From Diphasiastrum complanatum (taxonomy: Eukaryota; Streptophyta; Lycopodiopsida; Lycopodiales; Lycopodiaceae), in the NCBI GenBank assembly GCA_029204225.1, contig CM055092.1:83612976-83676975 (forward strand): DNA of 64,000 nt, read 5' to 3'. The notes under the pieces are model-generated. The model did no database searches. It was not told the DNA's origin and was given only the letters and a program-made list of their open reading frames with translations. Position 1 is the stretch's first letter. Each line of letters starts with the position of its first letter. The position numbers and the translations under genes were made by a program. Shown here piece after piece: positions 34,663-46,341 of the stretch.

Positions 34663-35834
34663 GATTCTAATGTTTCTTCAACTTTTAGGTTCTGTCCTAA
34701 AGCACTTAGCACTCACTTTTCTCTCAACAAATGATAGATAAAGAGATCTATGAAGATTTAGGACCCTAAAACACTTCTATCTTGAACCTAGATGGTTTCC
34801 AAGCATAGAAAGGAAGATTGAAACACATGCAACACTTTGCACACACTAAGAATGGATTACAAAATCAAACCAACCTGAACACACTCTTGCTTAAGCTCTC
34901 AAACTTTCCAGCAAGTGACCAAATCAAGTTATGGTGTGAAGAGTTACTTGCATTCTTAGAAAATACCCAAAACTAGGATGCCAAGATTACCTAGTAATGA
35001 ACAAACTTGATCAACATATGATCAACACACTAAGATATTGATTCAACCTGTAAAACCACATGTAAACCACACTTCTAAAAGTTTATAAACTCCAGCAAGT
35101 GATAAATACAAGATTTAGAGGTGAATGAATGAGCACACTTAGTGAATCACAAGACTAGCTTCACTATCTTGTCAAATCTTGGTGTTTAGATGTAGATCTA
35201 AGATCACTTCACATGAGAATGTTCCTCAACCTGTTAAGAACCTGAAAACACACTTGCATAATGGTTAACACCTTCCAACAAATGCTCCAATCAAATTACA
35301 TAAGGAGAGTTACTTACATGCTCAACAAAGTACACCAAAATTTATGCCAAAATTGATGACAATCTTTACAATATGCTCTTCACAATGGAGCTTACAATAT
35401 GTTCACCCAAAAAAGGGGATCTTTCATCCAAATGGGAGCTTTGCTCAGCCTTTAGGAGAATTACAACTCACTCAAAAGAGCATTTGTCATCCACTTAAGG
35501 AGAAGTTTCATCCACTTAAGGAGAGTGTTCATCCAAGAATGGAGATTGTCAACAATAGGATTGAAAAGAACATTGTTAGTATTGAATATGCACAAGCCTC
35601 ACAATCACAAATGATTAGGTGTTATGATCTGATCCAAAATAGTTTCTTTTCAGCCTCTGATCTTCAATAGACCTGAAATATGCTTTGGATCCACAAGTTC
35701 AACTCACAAAACAAAGGTTAGTAAGATTTGATCAACAAAGCAATGCAAAATCATGCTAGAACTTGATCAAACATCCAAATATCACCAAAAATGGAATACT
35801 TACTGTAAATAGAAGCCAACCAGCTCTGATACCA
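34663..35834 (-). other. Leader and primer-binding site of element C
   Basis: Same 1172-bp leader as B in reverse, with the primer-binding site (GCTCTGATACCA on the plus strand) at 35823-35834 next to the 5' LTR. The repeated CAGGTT boxes are present. Confidence 0.88.
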
Positions 35835-36489
35835 TGTGAAAAATACAGATCCTAAGTGGATCTAAACTCCAAGATCATTGGCTTGAATGCTTGCACTCCA
35901 AACTACATAAGCTAGGAATTGGCAACACATTCTATGCTACCTAGAATGCAAAGAACTTGATCAAAAAGCATTTATCACAAATGGAAACTTCCATAAACAT
36001 CAAGTGCGGCCCAAAATAGCATTATACAGTCCATAATACATCAGCCTACCACTTTTGGAAAGCACCTAAGATCATACACAATAGCTTGAAGACAATACAC
36101 ACAACAATGCTCTCAATGGAGGAAGAAACAATGACAATGATCTATTGATCTCAATGAAGCATACAAAAGGTTTCTCCAACCTGTTCTCCACGACTTCCCT
36201 ACTATTTATGGATGAGGAAGATGACTCTCTCTCCTCTCTCTAGAAGGTACTTGACCCTAGATATTCCCTATATAGGAAAAATAGCTAAAAATGGCTTATA
36301 TGACCAAAATACATCAAAATGGTCTCATTTTGAAGGGTATGAAGTTTGACACTTCATCATACTGAAAAAATACAGTAAATAAAAACATTGTGGCCTGGTT
36401 CACACGTGTGAAACTCCAGAACCAAAACTATTTACAATTTTAGCCAATTTAGGCCTCAAACTAGCTAGGAAATGTTGACAATTTTCACA
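35835..36489 (-). repeat. 5' LTR of element C (right end)
   Basis: 655 bp, apparently identical to the left LTR, including the TTCACACGTGTGAA palindrome (core at 36401-36410). Confidence 0.96.
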
Positions 36490-36728
36490 TGATCTATATT
36501 TGCTATTTTTGGATCCACACATGTGAAATATAGTAGCTTGCTGGTTTTGTACGGAAGAAACAGTACATAATCATTTTATTCAAGTTTGATCAAGTTCTAT
36601 TAGTGTTTGCATCTCAAATTGTGTGTAGATGCCGATTTTTTTACATTGGTGAGATTGGTAGTGTATTTCTCTTTCTAACCAAAGATCATTCAAGTAGATT
36701 GGATCGTAAGGATCTGAAATCTTTCACA
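36490..36728 (+). repeat. 5' LTR of D, second segment
   Basis: Resumes with the duplicated TGATC and ends in CTTTCACA before TGGTATCAGAGC at 36729. Contains CACACATGTG at 36516-36525, a one-base variant of the G-box palindrome in the other Copia LTRs. Confidence 0.88.
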
Positions 36729-37328
36729 TGGTATCAGAGCTTGTGTTTCAGGTTATGAAGGAGTAAATCAGATCTATCAATGATTTGGTAAAGATATCAA
36801 GTCTAGAGCATGCTAGAGAGGATTCTACACCAAAATCGAATTTTTTGCTTTTGTAGATTGGATTTTTTGTAGATCAAAACACTAAATAGGTCAATATAAT
36901 TGTTCAATTCTGATTTTTGAATTCACATACTGGATTTGGCCGATTTTTGGATCATTGGTTCAGCCTAAGTGGTGGCTTATAGATTGCATATCAAATTTCC
37001 AGCATTTGCATGTAGATTTGGAATAGTCAATTTTTTGTGATTTTGTAAAAACCCTAATTTTGATTGGATCTCTAGATAGTGAGGTTGCTGGACTTCATTT
37101 GAGTGTGTTTCAATCTTAGGAAGTGGCAAAAGTCATTAGATTGAAGATAGATCATAGGTTGATCAAGATTCCAAAATTCTATGTGTTGATTTGCTTGGAT
37201 AAGTGCTAGAAGAGAATTTGTGAGATAGTTTCAATTCTTGGTGATTTCTTTTGAAAGCATTTGTCGTTTTTCAAAGGAGTGCTTTGTGCATTGAAGCAGG
37301 TTGAAAGAGAAGATCAGGTCATTGCTAC

Positions 37329-40216
37329 ATGGCAACCTCAATTGGAGTCATGTTGGAAGCCAATGATAGGCTTACCTCAAGTAACTATTCATTGTGGAAA
37401 GTGAGGATGGAGTCACTTCTTGAGATGAATGATGTTTTGGATATTGTTGTAGGCTTGGAGGAGAGACCAACAACACAACAAGATCAACTGAGGTATGACA
37501 AGAGGGCCAAGAAGGCTCCACACATGATAAAGATGAATGTTACCAATGAACTTCTCAAGGAAGTTGGTAAGTGCACATCATCTTTGGAAGCTTGGAATTC
37601 ATTGAAGAAGCTTTATGAATCCAAGTCTACTTCTAGAGTGTTGACTCTAAGAAGACAAATCTTTTCTTGTTTGCAAAAAAATGAAGAAAGTCCAAGTACT
37701 TTTGTTTTGAGAATGAAAGCATTGAATGATGAGTTAGCTTGCATAGAAAGCATTAAGGAAGGAGAGCTTATTCAAGTGATTCTTAATGGCTTGTTGGATG
37801 CTCATGCTAACATTGTTCAAAGTATTGCTATTCAAAAGACTTTGCCAAGTTTGATGGATCTTCAAGAGATCTTGATCAATGAGGAATATAGACTTCAAGC
37901 AAGAGGTGGATCTACATCGACACTTCAAGAGGATGCTATGTTCACAAAGGGCAAATTCAAGGGCAAAACCAAAAGCAAGTGGTCTAAAGGGCAAGATCAA
38001 ATGGATGCTTCTTCAAGTGGCAAAAAGAAGGATAGATCAAAGCTCAAGTGCTTCTATTGTGGCATCAAAGGACACTTTGCAAGTGAGTGCTTGATGTCTT
38101 CATGTATGCTTGCTAATGATGGAGATCTAGATCCTTGGTGGATTGATAGTGGAGCAAGTTCACACATGACCTTTCACAAAGAGTACTTCACTTCTTTGTT
38201 GGCATATGGAGATGACAAGAGGGTGATCTACACGGCCAATGATGGTGAGTGTGCAATCAAAGGGATTGGCACAATTCCTATTTCTCTCTCTACAAATAGG
38301 AATGTTCATTTGGAGGATGTTTTGTTTATTCCATCTATTACCAAGAATTTGCTTAGTGTGAGTCAAATGCTAAGTAAGGGCCTCAAGGTGGAGTTTGATG
38401 GAGATGCTTGTTTGATCAAAAGGAAGGATGTCTTGATTGGAATAGGTAAAAGGCAAGGGAAGTTGTTCAAACTTGATGCTTGTGTTATTGCTAACCAAGT
38501 TGGATGTGTTGCAAGGGAGCAAATTTCTATTCAAGATGTTTGGCACAAAAGGATGGGACACCTCAACTTCAAGTCATTGGAGGTAATGGAAAGGAAGAAG
38601 GTTGTGATTGGTTTTCCAAGTTCCTTAAGTAATGACAAGCATGTTTGTGAGTCTTGTGCTTTGTCTAAGTCACATAGACTACCTTATACTAGATCTATTT
38701 CTAGATCTACGAAGCCTTTTCAACTTGTACATTCAGATATTCATGGATTTACTACAATTAGCAATAGTGGAGCTAAGATGTATGTAGCATTCATTGATGA
38801 TTTTAGTAGATTTTGTTGGATCTATCTACTAAAGAGCAAGGATAAAGTGTATGATGTCTTTGTCAAGTTCAAGAATGCAAGGGAGAACCAATTTCCCACA
38901 AAGATCAAGTGCTTGAGAGGTGACAATGGTGGTGAGTACATATCTAACAAGTTCAAGGCCTTTTGTGATGAGCATATACAACATCAAGGACCCCACAACA
39001 AAATGGAGTGGCTGAAAGGAAGAATAGGACTTTATGTGAAAGTGCTAAAGCTATGAGGTTAAGTGATAGTCTTGACAAACCATTTTGGGATCAAGTTTTG
39101 TTGTGTGCCAATTTCTTGTGCAATAGGTGGCCGAGTGCTATTTTGGATGGAAGGACACCTTTTGAGATGCTATTCAAGAGGAGGCCGAGTGTCTTTTTTC
39201 TAAGAACCTTTGGATGCACATGCTATGTCAACATTACTCTTGATGATAGGACCAAGGAGGATCCATCTTCAAGAAGAGGTATTTTTGTTGGATATAGTGA
39301 GGTGAGTAAAGCCTACAAGGTTTACATTCCTTCTACTAACAAAGTGATTGTTGGTAGAGATGTCATTTTTGATGAGGGGAACATTCCAAAGGTGTCTTCA
39401 AGCATGATTGATGGTAAAGTGGATGGATCTAACATTCTTGATGTTGATGAGAAGGATCCTACTTTGGATGGTGGTGATGATGGACCTTCATCAAGTCAAA
39501 AGCCAAGGAGAACATCAAGAGAAAGACAAGTACCTTCAAGGCTCACATATGATCAAAAGGGTAAGCAAGTAGTTTCTGGAAATTGTGTTGCTTTCCTAAA
39601 CTCTTTGGATGAGCCTACAAGTGTAGATCAAGCAAGGAAATAAGAGGAGTGGATCCAAGCAATGGATCTCGAGTATCAAGCTCTTATGAAGAATGGAACA
39701 TGGGGATTGGTGGAGTTGCCTAAGGACAAGAAAGCTATTGGATGCAAATGGATCTTCAAGGTGAAGACAAACCAAGATGGATCTATCAACAAGTACAAGG
39801 CAAGGTTAGTGGCAAAAGGATATGCTCAACAACAAGGAATTGACTATGATGAGACCTTTGCACCCGTGGCAAAGATTGTAAGCATTCGAGTCATCATTTC
39901 ACTTGCTACACTTTATGGATGGGATCTATGGAAAATGGACATTTCAAATGCATTCTTGAATGGTGATCTTGAGGAGGAAGTATACATGGAGCAGACCGAG
40001 AGCTACATTTCATCAACAAAGCCAAATCATGTGTGTCTTCTACAAAAGAGTTTGTATGGCCTTAAGCAAGCACCAAGGAGTTGATATGCTAAGGTTAACA
40101 CTTTTTTAGTCTCTCAAGGCTTCGTTATGAGTGAGTATGATCATTCACTTTATTATAGGTTTGCTGGAAATGATGTTACCATCTTGCTAGTCTATGTGGA
40201 TGATATCATCTTGAGT
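37329..40216 (+). pseudogene. Element D gag-pol, broken and truncated
   Basis: Starts at ATG 37329 (MATSIGVMLEANDRL) with Copia gag and a CCHC knuckle (CFYCGIKGHFASEC). Protease DSGASSHM follows directly: about 30 linker residues present in B between knuckle and protease are absent, in frame. Integrase has HSDIHG and RGDNGGEY, in which Ser is replaced by Gly. A deletion and frameshift lie near 38980, and reading resumes from 39008 at AERKNRTL. A TAA near 39641 interrupts the INT-RT linker, and TGA replaces a Trp codon at 40082 (APRS*YAK). Reading ends just after VYVDDIIL at about 40213. It is related to B but clearly distinct. RNase H and the 3' LTR are missing. Confidence 0.9.
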
Positions 40217-41181
40217 TGTTCTTATTTATTCCGCACCCTGGTTCAATCTTGTTGAATATTGAAATAATTTAAAATGTAGGTCAATAGTGTTTGTCTACAA
40301 TCTAGAGGATTGTAGGTCTGATATAGCTAGTAGTGTCCAACATTCAGCCCCGACTTCCATCCGAACGAAAATTCTTTCAATAGTGGTATCAGAACAAGCT
40401 TAATTCATGTCATTTCTGATTCCATTCTATTTTCCAACAAAATTTTACATTGCTTTGCTACTCTGAGCTTGCACCTCTTCTAAAGCTTTCATCTTTTTGT
40501 CTAACAAGGACTGCATTTTATCCAGCTGCATCTGCTGTATTTGACCAAGATTCTTGAATTCGTTGATCATCAATTCTACACTAGTGTTGATATTCATGGA
40601 TGCAATAGTGGTGGATGTAGTAGCCATTTGTCCCGTTGTATATGACAACATTTCAATATTTGGTTCATCATCAGAATCTTCATCCTCCTCTTGTATCGCA
40701 TCGTCCATAGCATTTTGTAAAGAATATATTCAGTATGGTGTTTCAGCTCGCATCTAATCCTCTTAGGTAGACCTGCTAAAAACCACATAATCATAGCCTT
40801 GTCATTAATTAAATCGGGATCACACTCAGATCTGAGGTGTTTAACCCGTTCAATATAATCGCATACTCCCTCTCTCTTTTCCATTTTATTTGACAAAGAT
40901 GAAACTAGCATAGAAAAGGCAAAGGTTCCTTCAGGAAAACAATAAGGAATTTGTAGTTTGGCAAGTATAAAAATAGACTTTTCACAAGATCCTAATAGAT
41001 CTAATCTTTGCCGCACTCAAAAATGATGATTTACTATAAATAGAATCCTCAGAATAGTCAACGAAGGTGTCGGCGAAGGTTGCAAGAGTAGTTTTGTTAT
41101 TCTTGCAAGAGTAGTACTGTTATTTTTGCAAAAAAGAACAAATTTTGACAAAAATAGGTCAATATGACAAATGGCCTTGAC
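40217..41181 (+). mobile_element. F-LTR 3' part, primer-binding site and antisense gag (copy E1)
   Basis: From TTGTTCTTATTTATTCCGCA this closely matches 61209 onward: the end of the F LTR, a PBS-like TGGTATCAGAACAAG at 40384, then a gag fragment reading on the minus strand (about 40453-40900). Relative to copy E2 it lacks roughly 660 bp inside the gag, with the join near TTTGACAAAGATGAAAC. The match to E2 ends near 41181. With the F-LTR fragment at 30140-30342 it forms one locus split by element D. Confidence 0.75.
40453..40900 (-). pseudogene. Antisense gag fragment in E1
   Basis: The minus strand gives RVKHLRSECDPDL, MIMWFLAGLPKRIRCELK and an acidic stretch EEDEDSDDEPN, then a Gln-rich coiled-coil-like tail (QMQLDKMQSLLDKKM). 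The same order is found in E2. It is the C-terminal half of a Retrotrans_gag-type protein with two frames needed; no zinc knuckle follows. Confidence 0.6.
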
Positions 41182-41322
41182 ATAAAAAAAGGTCGAGTAG
41201 AAAGCTCGCTTGAAATACCATCTCAGACTCCTTATAATGCATTGTTTGAAAATGATGTGCATGAAACTGCTTGGGCTATATGCCATACACCTCCAGGGTA
41301 TCGTGTGAGATGTTGTGGGCAT
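41182..41322 (+). pseudogene. Fragment of a SWIM-like gene, left of A2
   Basis: The open stretch TPYNALFENDVHETAW continues into CHTPPGYRVRCCGH, cut at 41322 by element A2. After removing A2 and one copy of GGCAT, the frame runs directly into MPLQKCTKL at 45590. See the entry at 45585. Confidence 0.5.
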
Positions 41323-42037
41323 TGTTAAATTTCACACGTGTGGACTGTCCACTACATGTACTTGTGATCTCCTAAGGTGTGTAGATGCACCAAGATCAAG
41401 ACTAGATTGAGATTCAAGATCAATCTTGAATCCTATGGCAAAAACACACTACTACATGCATTCAATCACTTCCAACTCTCACTCACACGTGTGGGAAGTA
41501 TTCAAAAAATAATCTAAGTAAAAACAAGCTGCTCTCCTCGGGTAGAGAGAGAAAATACATCAAGAGCTCTCGGGTAGAGAGAGAAAGCTAGAAATCCAAT
41601 AACTCACAAAATCCATGAAATCACCAAATCAATTGATTTCAAAATGAGGAGTACAATGATACTAGTAGGTCCATGAGCTACCACTATGCTTAACTATGAT
41701 TGGACCACATTTTGTCACCTCTTGATCCTATTGGATCATTGATCTATGCACCTCTTAATTCTATTGGACTATATTCAAGGACACCTCAATTTCCTATTGG
41801 ACCTCACAAGGTTCCACCTCTATATCCTATTGGACCTCTTGGAATTCATCAAACAAAAACTTTACACTTGTCTACACTCTAATTAGCAAGTGTTTAGCCT
41901 CTTACTCTATTTTGGCTCAATAGTGGCATTACAAGTGGAAATGCATAATTCCTATCAACATCCTACACCTAGATGCTTGATGTAAAAAACATCAGACCCC
42001 TATATCTAACATAGATAATCTTTTTCAATTCTTCACA
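41323..42037 (-). repeat. 3' LTR of A2 (left end)
   Basis: 715 bp. It lacks about 22 bp (TGCCATCTATGCCAAATT region) present in the right LTR, and differs in several bases (for example AAGGACACC versus AAGCACACC). It carries the CCAAT array in reverse. Confidence 0.93.
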
Positions 42038-42055
42038 CTCCTCCTAAAAAATTAT

Positions 42056-44090
42056 CTATGAAGATTTGAGCATTGATCTTGATATAACTCCATGATTAGA
42101 TCTATGCTTGATGAAAGCACTTTTGCTCAAAGGCTTGGTGAGTAGATCGGCAATACAAGAGGACGAGTTGACATGCTCCAAATAGATTTCTCCTCCAATA
42201 AGCTTTTCTCTCACAAAATGGTGTGCCACTTCTATGTGCTTGCTTCTTGCATGAAATATGGGATTATTGGCAAGAGCTTGGGCCGAGATGTTATCACACT
42301 TGATCATTGGTAGATCATCCTCCTTGATGCACTTTAGTTCCATTAATAACCTCTTGATCCAAAGCACTTCTTTGGTAGTTGTAGTGAGTGCTTTGTACTC
42401 GGCCTCACATGAAGAGAGAGATATAGTATCTTGCTTTTTGGAAAGCCAAGATATTAGATTGCCTCCAAGAAAGATAGTGTATGCACTAATAGACTTTCGA
42501 TCCATCTTGTCACTTGCAAAGTCCGAATCCGAGTAGCCAATAATGGATAGATCTTCACTTTTATAGAGTAGACCATAATCACAAGATGAAGATACATATC
42601 TCAGTATCCTCTTGGCCATCTTCCAATGATGGATCTTAGGTTTTTGCATAAATTGACTCAATTTGTGCACTCAAAAACTAAGATAATCAAGACCATGGAT
42701 TTGAGCAAATCCTTTGGCACATAATCTTGCTTTATGCTTGTTGATGGTGCCATCATGATTGAACTTGATCCGAAATACCCACTTGCAACCAATCACATGC
42801 TTGTTGGAAGGAGGATCCACAAGCTCCCAAGTATTGTTGGTGATCAATGCATCATACTCTTGCTTCATGGCATCATACCACTCCTTGGTATTGAGTGCCT
42901 CTTGTACATTCTTTGGATCTTCATGAGAGACATAAAAAACATAATTAGTGGAATCAAGATCCACTTGTTTGCCTTTGTCAACATATGAGAGCCTCTTAGG
43001 CTCGGATCTATCTCTCATGGATCTTCTTGGTGAAAAAATCCGAGGAGAGTCTTCTTCAAATCTCGACCCCATCACATCATGATTGTCTTCAAAATCAATA
43101 ATTGATGATGCATCCATAGATTTCTTGATCTTGGCCTCTTCAAATGATGAGTGTTGATCTTCATGAAAGACAACATCTCTACTTTCAATAACTTGAGAAG
43201 TAGAGAGTATAAAGACTCTGTAGGCGTTCTTGGTGGATGAGTATCCAACCATGATCCCTTTGCATGCACTAGGATCTTCCTTCTTCCTTGTTTCCAAGGG
43301 AATATGGACAAAGCATAAGCATCCAAAAACTCTAAGGTGATCAACCTTAGGCTTCTTCAAAAATAAGATTTCATATGGTGACTTTCCTTCAAGAGCTATA
43401 TGTGGGAGCCTATTGCAAAGATAATTTGCACAATTAATGGCTTCTCCCCAAAAATCTTTGGGCAAAGATGCCTCAATTCTCATAGATTTTGCACATTCAC
43501 ATAGAGATCTATTCTTTCTCTCGGCCACTCCATTTTGAGATGGAGAGTAGGCACAAGAAAACTCTCTTTTAATGCTCCTCCTTAATGGCATAGGATTGGA
43601 CAAGATTATCAAATTCACTTCTCAAGCCATTGAGAATGACTTGAACTAGCTCATTTTGATTGATGGAATCACCAATACAAGCAAGCTCTCTATGAATATC
43701 TTTTACTCTCAAAACATAACTAGATGCACTCTCATCACCCTTTTGGCTACTTTGAAAGATTTGATTCCTAAGAGTGAGAAGCCTAGAGGTATTCTTAGCC
43801 TCATAGATAGTCTTGAGACAATCTCAAGCTTCTTTGGATGTTGTACAAGTACCTATCTCCCTCAATATCTCATTAGAGACATTCATCTTAATGTAGTGGA
43901 GAGCCATCCTAGCTCTCTTTTTGTATTTTTGAACCTCTTGAAGAACTTGTGGTTCTTCTTCAAGGCCAAGAACTATGTCCATCACGTCTTGAAGGATCAA
44001 GATGGACTCCATCCTCATTTTCCAAATTGAATAATTTGAAGTGGTCAATCTTTCACTTGGTTCCAACAAGGATGAACCCATTGAAGACAT
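42056..44090 (-). pseudogene. A2 polyprotein remnant
   Basis: Minus-strand gag starts at ATG 44090 (MSSMGSSLLEP). A TGA replaces the Trp codon after TTSKEA (about 43826). The first deletion joins gag (NPMPLRR) to integrase (IKREFSCAYS), losing the zinc knuckle, protease and first integrase Asp. Integrase resumes with NGVAERKNR and reading continues to the RT start (GLDY). The second deletion removes the RT core including YVDD and rejoins at HKLSQFM. RNase H (SLSSCEAEYKAL) ends at 42056. Non-functional. Confidence 0.92.
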
Positions 44091-44846
44091 TTGAAGTGAA
44101 GAAAACTCAGATGATGAACAATAAATGTTGTTACACACTTTCAATAGGATCCAATAATTGAGTACTATCTCCTCCTATGAAAGATCTTACAACAATTTGT
44201 AAATTGATTCTCACTAGCTACACAAATCTCTCTAAAACAAGATCTATTTCACATCAAATGATGGAGTATAGGCAAAGTTAGGATCCAACACTCTTAGCAC
44301 GTGTGAAATACACTAAGAAACCAAATTTGACTCAAATACAATGATATTGCATGAAACAAAATGGCTAAGATCTCAAAACAGTGCCTAGATCACATATAGA
44401 TGAGATTGGCAAGCATACAACTGTGATTTTGGATCAACCAAGCAATCTCTTGACCAAACCAAATGTGTCCACCTAGGTCTAGGTGCCCTACCTAACCCTC
44501 TTCAAAATCTTATAACTTTTGATTGGCTCAACCGAATGGAATGAAACTGATTGCAACAGAAACTAGACAAAAATAGCTTCAAAACAAGCTATCAGACAAG
44601 ATAAATGGATCAAACATGAGAGAGAACTTCCAAACTGAAATTGGATGTTCCTCACACGTGTCTGAGCACCTGGTTCCGTACAGTACCAGGTCAGACCCAA
44701 TCAATGTCCTTTTGATCTCTTTTGATCCAAGATTGAACAAGATAGCTAGGAAAATGGGCCTTGACAACTTCTAGCTCAAGATTGATGGAAATTTTTCACT
44801 TAGATGGATCAAAATGCATGGTAACCTTAGGTAGGCTCTGATACCA

Positions 44847-45584
44847 TGTTAAATTTCACACGTGTGGACTGTCCACTACATGTACTTGTGATCTCCTAAG
44901 GTGTGTAGATGCACCAAGATCAAGACTAGATTGAGATTCAAGATCAATCTTGAATCCTATGGCAAAAACACACTACTACATGCATTCAATCACTTCCAAC
45001 TCTCACTCACACGTGTGGAAAGTATTCAAAAAATAATCTAAGTAAAAACAAGCTGCTCTCCTCGGGTAGAGAGAGAAAATGCATCATGAGCTCTCGAGTA
45101 GAGAGAGAAAGCTAGAAATCCAATAACTCACAAAATCCATGAAATCACCAAATCAATTGATTTCAAAATGAGGAGTACAATGATACTAGTAGGTCCACGA
45201 GCTACCACTATGCTTAACTATGATTGGACCACATTTTGTCACCTCTTGATCCTATTGGATCATTGATCTATGCACCTCTTAATTCTATTGGACTATATTC
45301 AAGCACACCTCAATTTCCTATTGGACCTCACAAGGTTCCACCTCTATATCCTATTGGACCTCTTGGAATTCATCAAACAAAAACTTTACACTTGTCTACA
45401 CTCTAATTAGCAAGTGTTTAGCCTCTTACTCTATTTTGGCTCAATAGTGGCATTACAAGTGGAAATGCATAATTTGCCATCTATGCCAAATTTATTCCTA
45501 TCAACATCCTACACCTAGATGCTTGATGTAAAAAACATAAGACCCCTATATCTAACATAGATAATCTTTTTTCAATTCTTCACA
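44847..45584 (-). repeat. 5' LTR of A2 (right end)
   Basis: 738 bp, adjacent to the PBS. Contains the CCAAT array (ATTGG on the plus strand, about 45240-45370) and two CACACGTGTG boxes. Confidence 0.93.
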
Positions 45585-46341
45585 GGCATTCCTTGATGCC
45601 TTTGCAAAAATGCACGAAGTTGATAAATGCAGTTCTTAAGGGAAGGAAAACTGGAAAGGGAATTCCTGCTCCAAGTTTTTTTTCACGACAACAAACGTTG
45701 GTTGGTATAAAAGATCAAATGTTTTGGTTCTATAGTGATGATGTTCGACACATTTGGAAACCAATGCAAACAATTATGAATAGGCCAGGTGAAGCACCAA
45801 GTGTATGGAAAGTGGCAAGAGGAACTGCCATCACAAAAGATGAAAAAAAAAAACAGCTGAAAAATGTTGGTTTTGTTTTTGAGAATTCAGATGGAAGCGA
45901 CGCTTCAAGGGATGGACTTGGAAACAGGTTTTATGATCATGATGTACCTACAATTAAGATAACCCCTACATAGGCTATGCTAGATTGCGTTGATCGGGAT
46001 TGGATATGCATGCATTGTTTGCAGGCTCAAACATTGTCATAGCTGGAGAATGCTTGGATTTTGACATTATCACAGATGGATCCATGAAAAATAAAGAAGT
46101 TTACAAAGTGAAAATTTGTGACCATCTAAAATGCTCATTCAAAGACTTCCAATTAAGAGACATGAAAGGAACAACGTACATGCCTTGCAAACACTGGTAT
46201 TTTGTCTACCTCCGAGTTCTTGGCCTTATCCCTTATTCACACACATTTATCCACAAGTCCAATTTGTTGCCTTCGGAACTAAATTGTTTGTTTGAAAAAT
46301 ACAAGTGTGAGAAGGAGCCCATAAACATAGTAGATGACTAG
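45585..46341 (+). pseudogene. SWIM-like gene fragment, right of A2
   Basis: Two open blocks. 45590-45972 has the basic stretch GRKTGKGIPAPSFF, then QMFWFYSDDVRHIWKP and a Lys-rich tail. 46000-46341 has CDHLKCSFKDF followed by YMPCKHWYFVYLRVLGL. The second block resembles a SWIM zinc finger (C-x-C ... C-x-H), as found in MULE-type transposases and FAR1/FHY3 relatives, but the second Cys is replaced by Phe. A 3' splice-like TTTGCAG lies near 46023. With the 41182-41322 piece it was one gene before A2 inserted. I infer a transposase-derived gene; the N-terminal family is not recognised. Confidence 0.5.

Larger units (their letters stand above)
30758..36489 (-). mobile_element. Copia element C, deletion derivative of the B family, target duplication TGATC
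   Basis: 5732 bp in opposite orientation to B. Its 655-bp LTRs (30758-31412 and 35835-36489) appear identical to each other. TGATC is duplicated at 30753-30757 and 36490-36494. The interior matches B except for two deletions, equivalent to B 26764-26860 (97 bp) and 26970-27571 (602 bp). Their sum, 699, is exactly the length difference between B and C. Both fall in the RT region and remove YVDD. Apparently identical LTRs show that the insertion is recent. The deletions more likely arose before or during reverse transcription than by later decay. C needs proteins from a relative. Confidence 0.97.
30343..40216 (+). mobile_element. Copia element D, truncated, carrying element C inside its 5' LTR
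   Basis: The 5' LTR starts at 30343 (TGTGAAAG), is interrupted at 30757 by element C, and resumes at 36490 to end at 36728. Without C it is about 649 bp. TGGTATCAGAGC follows at 36729. A TATAAAAGG promoter box lies at 30617. The coding part (37329-40216) is damaged and breaks off in the RT just after the catalytic motif, fused at AGTTGTTC to F-LTR sequence. The 3' half and 3' LTR are missing. The bases before the LTR (CTATC) would be the target duplication, but the partner is lost. A related solo LTR is at 49614-50259. Confidence 0.88.
41323..45584 (-). mobile_element. Copia element A2, deleted minus-strand copy of A, target duplication GGCAT
   Basis: 4262 bp with LTRs at 41323-42037 (715 bp) and 44847-45584 (738 bp). 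GGCAT is duplicated at 41318-41322 and 45585-45589. The PBS is GCTCTGATACCA just left of 44847. Two internal deletions relative to A: about 1282 bp from gag into integrase (join at 43573/43574) and about 678 bp of RT (join at 42682/42683). The left LTR also lacks about 22 bp. The LTRs differ at several bases, so it is older than B and C. Confidence 0.95.
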
